Origin: Methylovulum psychrotolerans
Lineage (GTDB): Bacteria > Pseudomonadota > Gammaproteobacteria > Methylococcales > Methylomonadaceae
Direction: 5' to 3'
DNA: 64,000 bases
NCBI RefSeq assembly: GCF_002923755.1
Contig: NZ_PGFZ01000004.1
Location: 1-64,000 of the forward strand
A program made the position numbers and the translations under genes. The notes beneath the pieces are model-generated. The model did no database searches. It worked only from the letters and a program-made list of their open reading frames with translations, and was not told the DNA's origin. Positions 17,793 to 26,589 of the stretch are shown here, one piece after another (position 1 is the first letter of the stretch; the number at the start of each line of letters is the position of its first letter).

Positions 17793-17831
17793 GGGCGGAC
17801 GCGGGTAGCCCGCTGTAAAGCGGGTGGGCAA

Positions 17832-17868
17832 TAAAAAAGGGCGTGCCTTGGGGTACGCCCTTTTTTAT
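17832..17868. terminator. Bidirectional rho-independent terminator
   Basis: An A-run, then gggcgt...acgccc stem, then a T-run: aaaaaagggcgtgcc and ggtacgcccttttt. It is symmetric, and it serves both the plus-strand membrane protein gene and the convergent esterase gene. Confidence 0.9.
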
Positions 17869-17886
17869 TGCTTGGCGTTTGGGCGT

Positions 17887-18555
17887 TTACTGGAAACGCG
17901 CGTTAATAAATGCGGCAATGTGCTGGATTTCTTCGATACACACCGAATGTTCCATCAGGTAATCGTGCCATTTGACGTGGTAGGCTAGGGCATTGAGCGC
18001 GTCATAAGCGGCTTTGGCGGTTTCAATGGCGACGACGTTATCGAGGATGCCGTGCGCCATAAAAATGGGGGTGTTGTAATTGGCGGCGCTGCCTTCGGTT
18101 TTTAATTGCCCGACGGTGGGCAGGTAGGTGGACAGGGCGACTATCCCCGCCAGTTTGTGCGGATAGCGCAGGCCGGTATGCAGGGCGATCACCCCACCTT
18201 GCGAGAAGCCCGCCAGCAGGATATGGTCGGCGGGGATGCCTTTGTCGATTTCTTTCTGGATCAGCAGGTTGATGGCGGCGGCGGATTGGTAAATGCCGTC
18301 GGTGTCGACTTTTCTGTCTAAGGTCGCTTCGAGGATGTCGTACCACGAGCGCATTTTCGCGCCGCCGTTGATGGTCACGGCCTGGATAGGGGCGTTAGGG
18401 AAGATAAAATGGATATGGGCGGCGGCGTGCAGGTGCAGTTCTGGGACTATCCCTTCAAAATCGTGGCCGTCTGCCCCTAAGCCATGCAGCCAGATCACAG
18501 AATAGGTATGCGCCGCTGTCGGCAGTATTTCAATACAGGTGAGTTCAGAAGCCAT
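17887..18555 (-). CDS. Carboxylesterase/phospholipase, alpha/beta hydrolase (EstB-type)
   Basis: 222 residues from the ATG at 18555, where the family similarity begins (MASELTCIEILPT). An in-frame ATG at 18612 would add 19 atypical residues. Motifs are IWLHGLGADGHDFEGIVPEL, the nucleophile GFSQGG, the acid in HGILDNVV and the His in LMEHSV. Bacterial members hydrolyse short-chain esters or lysophospholipids in the cytoplasm. It stands alone and converges on the terminator at 17832-17868. Confidence 0.87.
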   Translation of the reverse strand: MASELTCIEILPTAAHTYSVIWLHGLGADGHDFEGIVPELHLHAAAHIHFIFPNAPIQAVTINGGAKMRSWYDILEATLDRKVDTDGIYQSAAAINLLIQKEIDKGIPADHILLAGFSQGGVIALHTGLRYPHKLAGIVALSTYLPTVGQLKTEGSAANYNTPIFMAHGILDNVVAIETAKAAYDALNALAYHVKWHDYLMEHSVCIEEIQHIAAFINARFQ

Positions 18556-18714
18556 AGCAAAGTCAGGTAAGTGGGTGAAAGATGGGCTTAATTTACCATG
18601 CCTGTTAGGCAAAGCAATACGCCAGCGGTGCTTGTGTTAAGGCGGCTGCGGCTTTTGTGAAAAAATCTGGGTACAATAGCCGCTTAACCTCCGTTTATTT
18701 TTTGTCATTCTGCC

Positions 18715-19032
18715 ATGATAGACCATTTTATTTTCATTATGTTGCTGTTGTCGGGTTTCTTTTATTGGTATCACGGGCAAAAAGTCAAAGAACTGGCCTA
18801 TAAGGCGACCCGCGAGCATTGCCAAGCGGTGCAGGTGCAGATGCTCGACGAGTATGTCGCCGGGCATAGTTTATGGTTTAAGCGCGATAAGTACGGCAAA
18901 ATGCAGCTGCGGCGCACGTTTACCTTTGAGTTTGCCTCGACGGGTGAGCAGCGTTATAACGGCAAGATCATCATGCTGGGCGAGCAGGTCGAGTCCATCG
19001 TCATGGAGCCGTATCGGGTCGATTGGGGGTAA
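18715..19032 (+). CDS. DUF3301 family membrane-anchored protein
   Basis: 105 residues with one N-terminal membrane helix (about 4-20), then a soluble domain with EHCQAVQVQMLDEYVA, LRRTFTFEFASTGE and a terminal YRVDW. These match DUF3301, a small proteobacterial family of unknown function. The zinc-ribbon gene follows within a few bases, suggesting one operon. Confidence 0.8.
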   Translation: MIDHFIFIMLLLSGFFYWYHGQKVKELAYKATREHCQAVQVQMLDEYVAGHSLWFKRDKYGKMQLRRTFTFEFASTGEQRYNGKIIMLGEQVESIVMEPYRVDWG

Positions 19033-19057
19033 GGTTATGGCTAAACAGGAGACTATC

Positions 19058-19345
19058 ATGCAACATTGCCCTTCATGCGGTCACGAACGGGATTTGACTG
19101 CCATGCGCTGCCCGGAATGCGGCAGCTTTTATTCCAAAGTCATCGAGCTGATCGAGCAGGAAGCCGCCGCTGAAGAACAGGCCAGCTTAAAAGGGCGGTG
19201 GCGGCGGGTGATCGGCGCGGCGGACAAACGCCATGCGCTTGCTGAGGAGTATCGGCAATTTAAGGCGGGCTTGACCTTAACGGCTAAATTTACCTTGTGG
19301 GTGATTGTCGCGTTTGTGTTTGCGCTGGTGGTGACGGTGTTGTGA
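19058..19345 (+). CDS. Zinc-ribbon membrane protein
   Basis: 95 residues from the ATG at 19058, which has AGGAG 7 bases upstream. The ATG at 19037, 4 bases past the DUF3301 stop, is an alternative. Two CxxC pairs (CPSCG and CPECG, 16 residues apart) form a rubredoxin-like zinc ribbon. A charged helix follows, then a C-terminal membrane helix (about 75-95). The function is unknown. It is likely cotranscribed with DUF3301. Confidence 0.7.
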   Translation: MQHCPSCGHERDLTAMRCPECGSFYSKVIELIEQEAAAEEQASLKGRWRRVIGAADKRHALAEEYRQFKAGLTLTAKFTLWVIVAFVFALVVTVL

Positions 19346-19390
19346 GTGGGGATAATCGGTTAGCTTAGGTTGTCTTACTATGGCGGGTGT

Positions 19391-19413
19391 TGCGGGCAAG
19401 ATGCCCGCGCTCC
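19391..19413. repeat. Dispersed GC-rich palindromic repeat, copy 3 (shortened)
   Basis: The sequence tgcgggcaagatgcccgcgc plus tcc matches the right-hand 23 bases of the 12741-12767 copy. The leading ggag is lost. Confidence 0.8.
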
Positions 19414-19440
19414 AGCCCTATCCATTCTATGTTACTAGCC

Positions 19441-19629
19441 TTATGACCTAAGCTTCTTAAGCTCAGGGGCTAATTTTGCCATTAAGGCCAGCATATAATG
19501 TTGGCGGTTAGCATTAGGAATGACTTGGCCGTTCGCTTCATTGAATTTTATCAAGTCAGCGTAAGCAAAATGATCACCTTTTTGTGGTTTATCAAAATCA
19601 TGGCCATCTGGCTTAAAAAGTTGCAGCAA
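19441..19629 (-). pseudogene. Possible remnant of a gene, C-terminal piece
   Basis: An open frame of 62 codons with a natural-looking composition (for example KGDHFAYADLIKFNEANGQV). It has no ATG and no ribosome site, and a stop lies a few codons upstream. It looks like the tail of a longer protein that has decayed. I do not recognise the family. It could also be a chance open frame. Confidence 0.3.
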
Positions 19630-19756
19630 GCCAAGTGATGCTCAGAAACCTTTATGCTAACCGGATTACAAAAGTTTTTTATCGGCTATACTCTTTAAGG
19701 GTGGCGGCATAAAACCATCCGTTAACGATTTTTCAACCCACTTAAAGAGTCTGATT

Positions 19757-20617
19757 ATGAAACTGTCCCACGTTTGGCCGTTGTTCTTGTTACCGCTATC
19801 AGGCATTGCCCTTGCCACCCCCGATCCTTTGTTAAGAGTCGTGGTCGCCTCACCCGCCATGCCCACGAACAGCAACAGCAATAGCTGCACCATAGATGGC
19901 AACGGCAAAGTAATTGTCCAACACACGGTCAACATCTCCACCTCAGGCCCTAGCCTGACATCCAGAGAAGTAAGGGCCGCCAAGTTAAGCGTGGCTGAGA
20001 TAAAAGCCGTCATTGCCACCGCCGCACAAGGCACGATAACCGGCAAGGCCACCACTGGCGGCTATACCCATCAGTATTTCGCCTACCAAACCCAAAATAG
20101 CCACACCCAGAAAATTTTCCTATTGGATAAAGTGGGCGGCGGCTTAATCAACGACTCGCTGGCGGTAACGCCATTGACTAAATTTATGGACAGCGTCTGC
20201 GGTGACTTATCGTTCGTGCCGTACCAAGACACGGCCAAAGCCAAATTCTCCGAAGTGGTTTTTGACACATACGGTGTTAAAGCGGCCGCTGAAGTGTGCG
20301 GCCAGGCCAATAACGGCTTTGGCACACCCGGTTCGGCGGGCGCGTGTGACGGCACACCAACAGGCGACTACTACATGCATATCGCCCTAGATCAAATAGC
20401 CCAAAAAATTGCCGCAACCCCACCCGCTGACGCGACCACAGCGTCCGTCACCGTTGTCCAACCCGATAACAATCATATGACCATTACGGCCACTGCCGCT
20501 ACCACCAATGGCCTGAATGGCGAAACCTATATCCTTAACGGCACGTATTACAACAGCGGTTTCCTTATTTGGAGTGTAGATCCCGTCTCTACCTGCAAAG
20601 GTGTAGGTATTTGCTGA
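19757..20617 (+). CDS. Secreted protein of unknown function
   Basis: 286 residues with a signal peptide (about 1-20, ending GIALATP). The mature part is rich in Thr, Ala and Asn and has cysteines at NSCTID, DSVCGD, EVCGQ, GACDG and the terminal STCKGVGIC, so disulfides are likely. No domain is recognised. It is not clearly linked to neighbours. A small MITE begins 9 bases after its stop codon. Confidence 0.65.
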   Translation: MKLSHVWPLFLLPLSGIALATPDPLLRVVVASPAMPTNSNSNSCTIDGNGKVIVQHTVNISTSGPSLTSREVRAAKLSVAEIKAVIATAAQGTITGKATTGGYTHQYFAYQTQNSHTQKIFLLDKVGGGLINDSLAVTPLTKFMDSVCGDLSFVPYQDTAKAKFSEVVFDTYGVKAAAEVCGQANNGFGTPGSAGACDGTPTGDYYMHIALDQIAQKIAATPPADATTASVTVVQPDNNHMTITATAATTNGLNGETYILNGTYYNSGFLIWSVDPVSTCKGVGIC

Positions 20618-20625
20618 TGGCCTGT

Positions 20626-20715
20626 TGCATAAAATAACCGCGTCGCTTGGCAAACGGCAAAAAATTGTAGAGACGTTGCAGTGCAACGTCTCTACAACGG
20701 GTTATATTTCATGCA
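20626..20715. repeat. 90-bp miniature element with TGCATRAAAT ends
   Basis: Ends tgcataaaataaccg and cgggttatatttcatgca are imperfect inverted repeats. In the middle, 20665-20697 is a perfect palindrome with 16-base arms (ttgtagagacgttgca) around a single G. The element is non-coding. Related ends occur at 50106-50305, and a shared right end occurs at 33844-33889. Confidence 0.75.
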
Positions 20716-20725
20716 CCATCCTAAC

Positions 20726-21175
20726 CTAAGCCGATGCTTTCGACATGGCCATCAGCTCGGCCAAGTTTTCGCCAACAATGGGATCTTGTAACATCAGGGC
20801 TAAGGCGTTTTCCAAAGCGACTTTGTCTTCACAATAATGCTCTTTAGTGCCAAAGCTGATTTTACAGGGATAGCCCGTCCGGTCTTGGCTCCAGGTAGCA
20901 ATTTCTTTTGTTGGTGACACGGGGAATGGGAATAGTGGATTTATGGCGCAGATAGCCTGATATTTTATGTTTCGAAAATCTATGCGGCTACCACCGAGTG
21001 GATTAAAATCAGGTGCTTTTTCACATTCTCTTATTTGAATGTTTACATTCCCCTTGGTCGCGTTAGCAAGCTGTTTGTTCAACTCATCGAAAACCGAGTT
21101 TATTTCACGTTTATTTTTTTCGGCTATTTGGGCCGCATCCAAGCCTTTATTAAAGGCGGCAATAAAATCTACCAT
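20726..21175 (-). CDS. Small protein of unknown function, coupled to an EEP-family gene
   Basis: 149 residues and soluble. The N-terminal helix is rich in charge (AEKNKREINSVFDELNKQLA). It then has GNVNIQIRECEKAPDFNPL and paired cysteines (YPCKISFGTKEHYCED). I do not recognise it. Its start codon overlaps the stop of the upstream EEP gene in a TAATG arrangement at 21173-21177, so the two proteins are translationally coupled and probably act together. Confidence 0.65.
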   Translation of the reverse strand: MVDFIAAFNKGLDAAQIAEKNKREINSVFDELNKQLANATKGNVNIQIRECEKAPDFNPLGGSRIDFRNIKYQAICAINPLFPFPVSPTKEIATWSQDRTGYPCKISFGTKEHYCEDKVALENALALMLQDPIVGENLAELMAMSKASA

Positions 21176-22071
21176 TATGGTTTCCTCGCAAATGTGGCTA
21201 TGACGGGAAGATGGTCAAAAATTGACTTATTTTTTACCATCTGTAAATAACCAGGAATATCTATAATCCCCGTTGATGCTTCATTCAAAGCCCATCCTAT
21301 CTCACCCAAAAACGCCGATGACACCATGATTTGGTCGAAAGTGTGCCATTTTGTCGTAGATCCCTTTTTGTAATAATAGGTTCCGGCATAATCTAAGGCT
21401 TGCAGGTTTGGATAACTTAAATGCCGCCAAAAGGGATTATAAAGCAGTTGCTTTTTTCTTTGCTTGATGACCCATGCTTTATCGCGGGCCGCCATCAGTT
21501 GGCGGCTTAACGGAACATCAAAAGGTTCGTCATTATAATCACCCAGCAAAATAATATACGGGGCGGATTCAGAGTTATCGATAATATCATCCACGGCATC
21601 ACGCAAACGTATTCCCAGCAAATGGCGGTCTGCATCACTTTCGGGACAATAACGCCGACTTTGCCAATGTGACACCAATAGATAAAACCAAGTGCCATCG
21701 ATTAGTTGCACGCCGATTTTTTGGGCGATTTTCATCCTCTTACCACCTCTTGCATAGTCGATGTCTATAGGGGTGCTAATTTGTAATCTATCAGGCCGAT
21801 AAATAAAACAAGTATCAGAGATGACCTTACCTGATTGCGACACACCACTTTCAATGCGGTAGCCCTCTAATCCATCTAGCGATCTTAATAGGGTAACATC
21901 ATCTTTTGATATTTCCCCTAAGGCCAGAAAATCAACGGCACAATCGAATAACAGGCAATAAATCATTTCAATGACAATTTGCTTATCTTCATCACTGGCG
22001 CGGCTTTTTGCCAACGGCGACAAACTGGTGTTCCACCAAGCAAACGCTAACGGCTCAACAACTCTGTTCAA
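21175..22071 (-). CDS. Endonuclease/exonuclease/phosphatase (EEP) family protein
   Basis: 298 residues with the EEP-fold pattern in order: FAWWNTSLSP (Asn), FLALGEIS (catalytic Glu), FYLLVSHWQSRR (His), ILLGDYNDEP (Asp-x-Asn), TFDQIMVSSAFL and a C-terminal FDHLPVIATF (Asp-His). All expected metal and catalytic positions appear present. Members cleave DNA, RNA or phosphoesters, and the substrate here is unknown. It starts 33 bases after the ygiQ stop on the same strand and overlaps the small gene downstream by one base. Confidence 0.82.
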   Translation of the reverse strand: MNRVVEPLAFAWWNTSLSPLAKSRASDEDKQIVIEMIYCLLFDCAVDFLALGEISKDDVTLLRSLDGLEGYRIESGVSQSGKVISDTCFIYRPDRLQISTPIDIDYARGGKRMKIAQKIGVQLIDGTWFYLLVSHWQSRRYCPESDADRHLLGIRLRDAVDDIIDNSESAPYIILLGDYNDEPFDVPLSRQLMAARDKAWVIKQRKKQLLYNPFWRHLSYPNLQALDYAGTYYYKKGSTTKWHTFDQIMVSSAFLGEIGWALNEASTGIIDIPGYLQMVKNKSIFDHLPVIATFARKP

Positions 22072-22104
22072 CGGACAAATCCCTCAACACCGCCCACCAA
22101 AAAC

Positions 22105-24276
22105 CTACCGCCCCTTCCCCTTACTCCCCCCATAAACCTTACTCTTACTAACCCCCGGTTTCTGCTTATCCAAGCCCGTATATTTAGTCTTAAACGCTTG
22201 GGTTTTGCCAGTCTCTGGCACGGTGCCTTTGGGTTGGAACGAGGGGATGAGGTGGTGTTTGCCGTTGCCGATCAAATCCGCACGGCCCATGTCTTTTAAG
22301 GCTTCGCGCAGCAGCGGCCAGTTTTTGGGGTCGTGGTAGCGTAAAAAGGCTTTGTGCAAGCGGCGTTGTTTGACGCTTTTGGGGATGTAGATGTCGGGGG
22401 CTTTGTGGTTGACTTTGTGCAGGGTGTCTTTGCCGGAATGGTACATGGCGGTGGCGGTGGCCATCGGCGAGGGCAGGAAGGCTTGCACTTGGTCGGCACG
22501 GAAACCGTTGCGTTTTAGCCAGAGGGCCAGGTTGAGCATGTCGGTGTCGGTGGTGCCGGGGTGGGCGGCGATAAAGTAGGGGATCAGGTATTGTTCTTTG
22601 CCCGCTTCTTTGGAGTATTGGTCGAACATTTCCTTAAAGCGGTCGTAAGTGCCCATGCCGGGCTTCATCATTTTTGACAGCGGGCCTTGTTCGGTGTGTT
22701 CGGGGGCGATTTTTAGGTAGCCGCCGACATGGTGAGTGACCAGTTCTTTGACGTATTCGGGCGACTCGACCGCCAAATCGTAGCGCAGGCCGGAGGCGAT
22801 GAATATCCGTTTGATGCCGGGCAAGGCGCGGGCGCGGCGGTAGAGCTTGATGAGCGGGGTATGGTCGGTGTTAAGATTCGGGCAGATGCCAGGATACACG
22901 CAGGAGGGTTTGCGGCAGGCGGCTTCGATTTTTTCATCTTTACAGGCCAAGCGGTACATATTGGCGGTGGGGCCGCCCAAGTCGGAGATGTGGCCGGTGA
23001 AGTTGGGCGAGGTGTCGCGGATGGCTTCAATCTCGCGGATGATGGAGTCTTCCGAGCGGCTTTGGATGATGCGGCCTTCGTGTTCGGTGATGGAGCAGAA
23101 GGTGCAGCCGCCAAAACAGCCGCGCATGATGTTGACCGAGTGTTGGATCATTTCAAACGCGGGCACGTTCGCGCCGCCGTAGGCTTTGTGCGGCAGGCGG
23201 GAGTAGGGCAGGTCGAACACGCCGTCCATTTCTTTGGTGGTCAGCGGGATGGGCGGCGGGTTCAGCCAGACTTGACGGTTGCCGTGCTGTTGGATCAGCG
23301 GGCGGGCGTTGCCGGGGTTGGTTTCGGCGTGCATCACCCGTGAAGCATGGGCGTATAAAATCGGGTCGTCTTTGACGGCTTCGTAGGCGGGCAGGCGCAA
23401 CACGGTTTTGGCGCGTTGGCTACGCATCAGCAGTTTGTCGAAGCGGATGGCGTGTTCGCCCGCGTCGAGGAGGCTGCTAGGCGCGTCGGGTTTTAGGTCG
23501 CAGGCAGGCTCTTCTTGGTAGGGGTTGACGGGCGGCATTAATGCCCCGGGCTTGTCGATGTCGGTGGAGTCTTTGACGGCGTAGCCTTTGGGGATGGTTT
23601 TGACGAAGTGCGCGGTGCCACGGATGCCGACCAGGTCGCCGATGGCTTCGCCGTTGGCGAGGCGGTGGGCGATTTCGACGACTTGCCGCTCGGCGTTGCC
23701 GTAAACCAGCAGGTCGGCTTTGGCATCGAGCAGCACCGATTTGCGCACGGTGTCGGACCAGTAGTCGTAATGGGCGATGCGGCGCAGGCTGGCTTCAATG
23801 CCGCCGATGATGATCGGCACGTCTTTAAAGGCTTCGCGGCAGCGGTGCGAGTAGACGTTAACGGCGCGGTCGGGGCGTTTGCCCGCCGCTCCGTCGGGGG
23901 TGTAGGCATCGTTGGAGCGGATTTTTTTGTCGGAGGTGTAGCGGTTGACCATCGAGTCCATGTTGCCCCCGGTTACGCCAAAAAACAGGTTAGGGCGGCC
24001 TAGGGCTTTAAAGTCGGCGGCGGATGTCCAATCGGGTTGCGAGAGGATGCCGACGCGGAAGCCGTGCGACTCTAATAAGCGGCCTATCAGCGCCATGCCG
24101 AAGCTGGGGTGGTCGATGTAGGCATCCCCGGTGACGAGGATGATGTCGCAACTGTCCCAGCCCAGCTCGTCCATTTCGGCGCGGGTCATCGGCAGTAAGG
24201 GGGCGGTGCCAAAGCGTTGCGCCCAGTATTTGCGGTAGCCGAACAGGTAGGGGGCGGCTTGGGTGGTGTCGGTCAT
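22105..24276 (-). CDS. YgiQ family radical SAM protein
   Basis: 723 residues. The B12-binding-like N-terminus ([21 protein letters not shown]) is followed by the radical-SAM cluster CFGGCTFC (CxxxCxxC) near residue 380. Then come [13 protein letters not shown] and the YgiQ-typical C-terminal part with [20 protein letters not shown] and a basic tail. Members are uncharacterised 4Fe-4S radical-SAM enzymes. Its ATG overlaps the stop of the spermidine-synthase-like gene (ATGA at 24273-24276), so the two are one operon. Confidence 0.93.
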   Translation of the reverse strand: MTDTTQAAPYLFGYRKYWAQRFGTAPLLPMTRAEMDELGWDSCDIILVTGDAYIDHPSFGMALIGRLLESHGFRVGILSQPDWTSAADFKALGRPNLFFGVTGGNMDSMVNRYTSDKKIRSNDAYTPDGAAGKRPDRAVNVYSHRCREAFKDVPIIIGGIEASLRRIAHYDYWSDTVRKSVLLDAKADLLVYGNAERQVVEIAHRLANGEAIGDLVGIRGTAHFVKTIPKGYAVKDSTDIDKPGALMPPVNPYQEEPACDLKPDAPSSLLDAGEHAIRFDKLLMRSQRAKTVLRLPAYEAVKDDPILYAHASRVMHAETNPGNARPLIQQHGNRQVWLNPPPIPLTTKEMDGVFDLPYSRLPHKAYGGANVPAFEMIQHSVNIMRGCFGGCTFCSITEHEGRIIQSRSEDSIIREIEAIRDTSPNFTGHISDLGGPTANMYRLACKDEKIEAACRKPSCVYPGICPNLNTDHTPLIKLYRRARALPGIKRIFIASGLRYDLAVESPEYVKELVTHHVGGYLKIAPEHTEQGPLSKMMKPGMGTYDRFKEMFDQYSKEAGKEQYLIPYFIAAHPGTTDTDMLNLALWLKRNGFRADQVQAFLPSPMATATAMYHSGKDTLHKVNHKAPDIYIPKSVKQRRLHKAFLRYHDPKNWPLLREALKDMGRADLIGNGKHHLIPSFQPKGTVPETGKTQAFKTKYTGLDKQKPGVSKSKVYGGSKGKGR

Positions 24277-25082
24277 GGTTTTATCACTTGTTTAAGGGTG
24301 CTGGCGTTATGCTTGTTTAAATCCCGCAAAAACGCCGGAAAATCGATGTGTAATTGCTGCTCCAGCGCGACGGCGCGGGCACGCAGGCTTTTTAAGGAGA
24401 TGCCCGGCACGGCCTGCTTAAAGGCCAAGCCGATGATGTTGCCGCGCCCGACCACGGGCAGGAATAATAACTTCCAGTCGAAGGCTTTGCCCAGCCACAG
24501 TGCGGCGGCTTGGAACAAGGGGTTGCTGGTGCCACCCCAGAGGTTAATGACCAAGATGCCGTCGTCTTTTAACAGGGCTTGGCAGGCATCAAAAAACGCT
24601 TGGTTGCTGATCGAAGTCGCCATGCCTTCGTGGTCGAACGCGTCCACCACCAGGAGGCCATAGCGTCCGTGGTGGCTGTCGGTACGCTGGCGGACATAAT
24701 CGCCGCCGTCGCCGATAATGATTTTTAGGCGCGGGTCTTGCGGCAGGCCGAAATGGCTGCGGGCGACCCGCACCACGCTTTTGCGGCTTTCTATGACGGT
24801 CAGGCGGCAATCGGGGTGGTGGTGGAGCAGATGCCGGGTGATGGAGCCGCCGCCTAGGCCGATGAGCAGCACGGGGTCGGCCAGCGTCTCCTTAAAGAGC
24901 TGCCAACTGGTCATGCTGCGCACATAAGCTAAGGCCAAGTGTTCTGGGTCAGTTAACAGTATCGCGCTTTGGATGGAGGATGAGCCAAAGTGCAACGATC
25001 TTACGCCTGCCGCTTCCACCACTTCGATGATGCCGTCGTCATCGTGGCTTTCGTGGATCAGCAAACCATCATATTTTTGCAT
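24273..25082 (-). CDS. Spermidine synthase-like methyltransferase-fold protein
   Basis: 269 residues from the ATG at 25082. An in-frame TTG at 25097 is less likely. The Rossmann-type motif [16 protein letters not shown], then [15 protein letters not shown] and [11 protein letters not shown] match the polyamine-synthase family (SpeE-like), but the polyamine-binding region is divergent and the protein lacks an adjacent speD. It may be a SpeE paralogue with another substrate. It overlaps ygiQ by 4 bases. Confidence 0.8.
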   Translation of the reverse strand: MQKYDGLLIHESHDDDGIIEVVEAAGVRSLHFGSSSIQSAILLTDPEHLALAYVRSMTSWQLFKETLADPVLLIGLGGGSITRHLLHHHPDCRLTVIESRKSVVRVARSHFGLPQDPRLKIIIGDGGDYVRQRTDSHHGRYGLLVVDAFDHEGMATSISNQAFFDACQALLKDDGILVINLWGGTSNPLFQAAALWLGKAFDWKLLFLPVVGRGNIIGLAFKQAVPGISLKSLRARAVALEQQLHIDFPAFLRDLNKHNASTLKQVIKP

Positions 25083-25423
25083 AGGGGGCCGTGTCAAAAA
25101 ACTAACCCGTTATTATACAGGCAAAAAGTGTTTTTGCAGGCGTTAATCGCTTGACTTTTTAACGGTTTGCCTAAATTTGGGCAGTTGCTGCCAGCACTTG
25201 CCCATTAATGGCTTCAAAAATCTTGGGCTATGTCGGCAAGGCTTGGCTTTAGTGCGCTATTTCCTTGTTTTTTGTGGCAAAATAAAATTGATGGGCAATG
25301 TTATGTTTTGGTGCATGGCATGGTGCATCGTTTAACGTTTGCTGTATAATTGGCCGTTTACCCAGTATGCCCTTATTAAGACGGTAACGGGGCTGTTGGC
25401 CTTTTTCTACAATAGAGATAAAT

Positions 25424-25633
25424 ATGATTGAAATCACTGCGTTAGGTTTATTGGCTTTAGCGGTTGTCGCCATTATTTTTGCACCTTCCCAAAAATCTGC
25501 CGCCGCTAAGTTGGCGGCTAAATTGCACATCCCGGAAGATTCAATGTTAAGACGGCATTTCCTTACCCATGTGCGCCACCAAGAGCCTTTGCTGGCTGAT
25601 GCGTTGGAAAAACGCTTGGCTAAAGCCCGATAA
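25424..25633 (+). CDS. Small single-helix membrane protein
   Basis: 69 residues: an N-terminal membrane helix (about 4-22), then a basic, amphipathic tail ending LADALEKRLAKAR. ATG at 25424 is preceded by AGAGAT. The family is not recognised. The reverse-strand frame across the same bases is a shadow. Confidence 0.55.
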   Translation: MIEITALGLLALAVVAIIFAPSQKSAAAKLAAKLHIPEDSMLRRHFLTHVRHQEPLLADALEKRLAKAR

Positions 25634-25946
25634 GCCGCCGCCCGATTTTGCCTTCATGCCGTAGGCCGTAGCGTTGGCCTACCGAAGGCCGGATAAGGTT
25701 TTACCGCCTTATCCGCGCATCCCTTGATTTCCCCTGCCGCTGCTTGCGCGGCTTTTGCCTGTTTTTGCCCGCATTAGCCATTTTTCTCCCACCGCCCATC
25801 CCGTTTGGCGGAAATGTCCTACGTTTAGGATTTTCAAGGCTAAAAAAGCCTGCCGTAAAGGTATTTTCCTGTCTTATACTATTTTTAAGCATTTTTTTTA
25901 CAGGGTGGTTTAGAATGTCTGTTTTAAATAGATTCTAGCTGTGCCG
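25634..25946. other. Intergenic region without a supported gene
   Basis: About 310 bases. Open frames on both strands (25744-25938 plus, 25701-25892 minus) overlap each other and neither has a ribosome site or protein-like pattern. A short inverted pair ccgtagcgttggcctacc... near 25665-25690 is weak. Confidence 0.35.
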
Positions 25947-26546
25947 ATGACTAAAGTGCCCTTAAGATCCGATAATTTTTTTAAAAAAGCCTGTTACTTT
26001 GAGGCCTCGCTAATTCTGGTGGCGATGCTGTTAGGCTGGATCGCCCATCTCAACCCGTTCGCCAACATTCACTTTACTTTCGGCAGCTTGCTGTATGGTG
26101 GGGTGGGGACGTTGCCGCTGTTTATGATGTTTTTGGCGATGGAGAAAGTGCAGGGGCATTCGGTGGCGCAAATCCGCCAGTTTTTGCTCAGAACCTTAGG
26201 CCCCAGCCTGCACCGTTATGATTGGGTTGGGCTGTTGGTTTTGGCGGCGGTGGCGGGGATTTCCGAAGAAATTCTCTTCCGTGGCGTTATTCAGCCTTGG
26301 CTGGAAGTATCGTGGGGGCTGACGGCGGGGTTGTTGCTCAGTAACGTGTTATTTGGTTTGGTACATTCGGTTACGCCGCTGTATTCGGTACTGGCGGGGT
26401 TGGTCGGCATTTATTTGGGGGTGATGATGGATATTCAGGGCGACCGTAACTTGCTCACACCCATCATTATTCATGCCTTGTATGATTTTTTGGCCTTTCT
26501 CGCCCTGATGCGGGCGTATCGGTCAGGGTTGGCGACACAAGCTTAA
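25947..26546 (+). CDS. CPBP family intramembrane metalloprotease (CAAX protease-like)
   Basis: 199 residues from the ATG at 25947. A GTG 6 bases upstream is also possible, and no strong ribosome site favours either. About six membrane segments. The signature SEEILFRG supplies the two catalytic Glu and Arg. FGLVHSV supplies a His and HALYDFLAF the second His motif. Such proteases act within the membrane, and their substrates are mostly unknown. It lies 43 bases upstream of the ParA gene, probably cotranscribed. Confidence 0.85.
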   Translation: MTKVPLRSDNFFKKACYFEASLILVAMLLGWIAHLNPFANIHFTFGSLLYGGVGTLPLFMMFLAMEKVQGHSVAQIRQFLLRTLGPSLHRYDWVGLLVLAAVAGISEEILFRGVIQPWLEVSWGLTAGLLLSNVLFGLVHSVTPLYSVLAGLVGIYLGVMMDIQGDRNLLTPIIIHALYDFLAFLALMRAYRSGLATQA

Positions 26547-26589
26547 TTATGGCTTAGGGTCAGGATGCGCCTAGCGCAGGGAGGAAGGG

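Larger units (their letters stand above)
19346..19756. other. Intergenic region with a repeat copy and a possible gene remnant
   Basis: About 410 bases holding a dispersed palindrome (19391-19413) and a short minus-strand open frame (19441-19629) described separately. A plus-strand promoter for the secreted protein should lie near 19680-19750 but is not obvious. Confidence 0.4.

Noticed and set aside
22729-23343. 204-residue plus-strand open frame opposite ygiQ
   Set aside because: Lies wholly antisense to a strongly conserved radical-SAM gene and has the repetitive Gly/Val composition of a shadow frame.
25701-25938. Opposed small frames on both strands
   Set aside because: They overlap each other; neither has a start signal or conserved-looking sequence.
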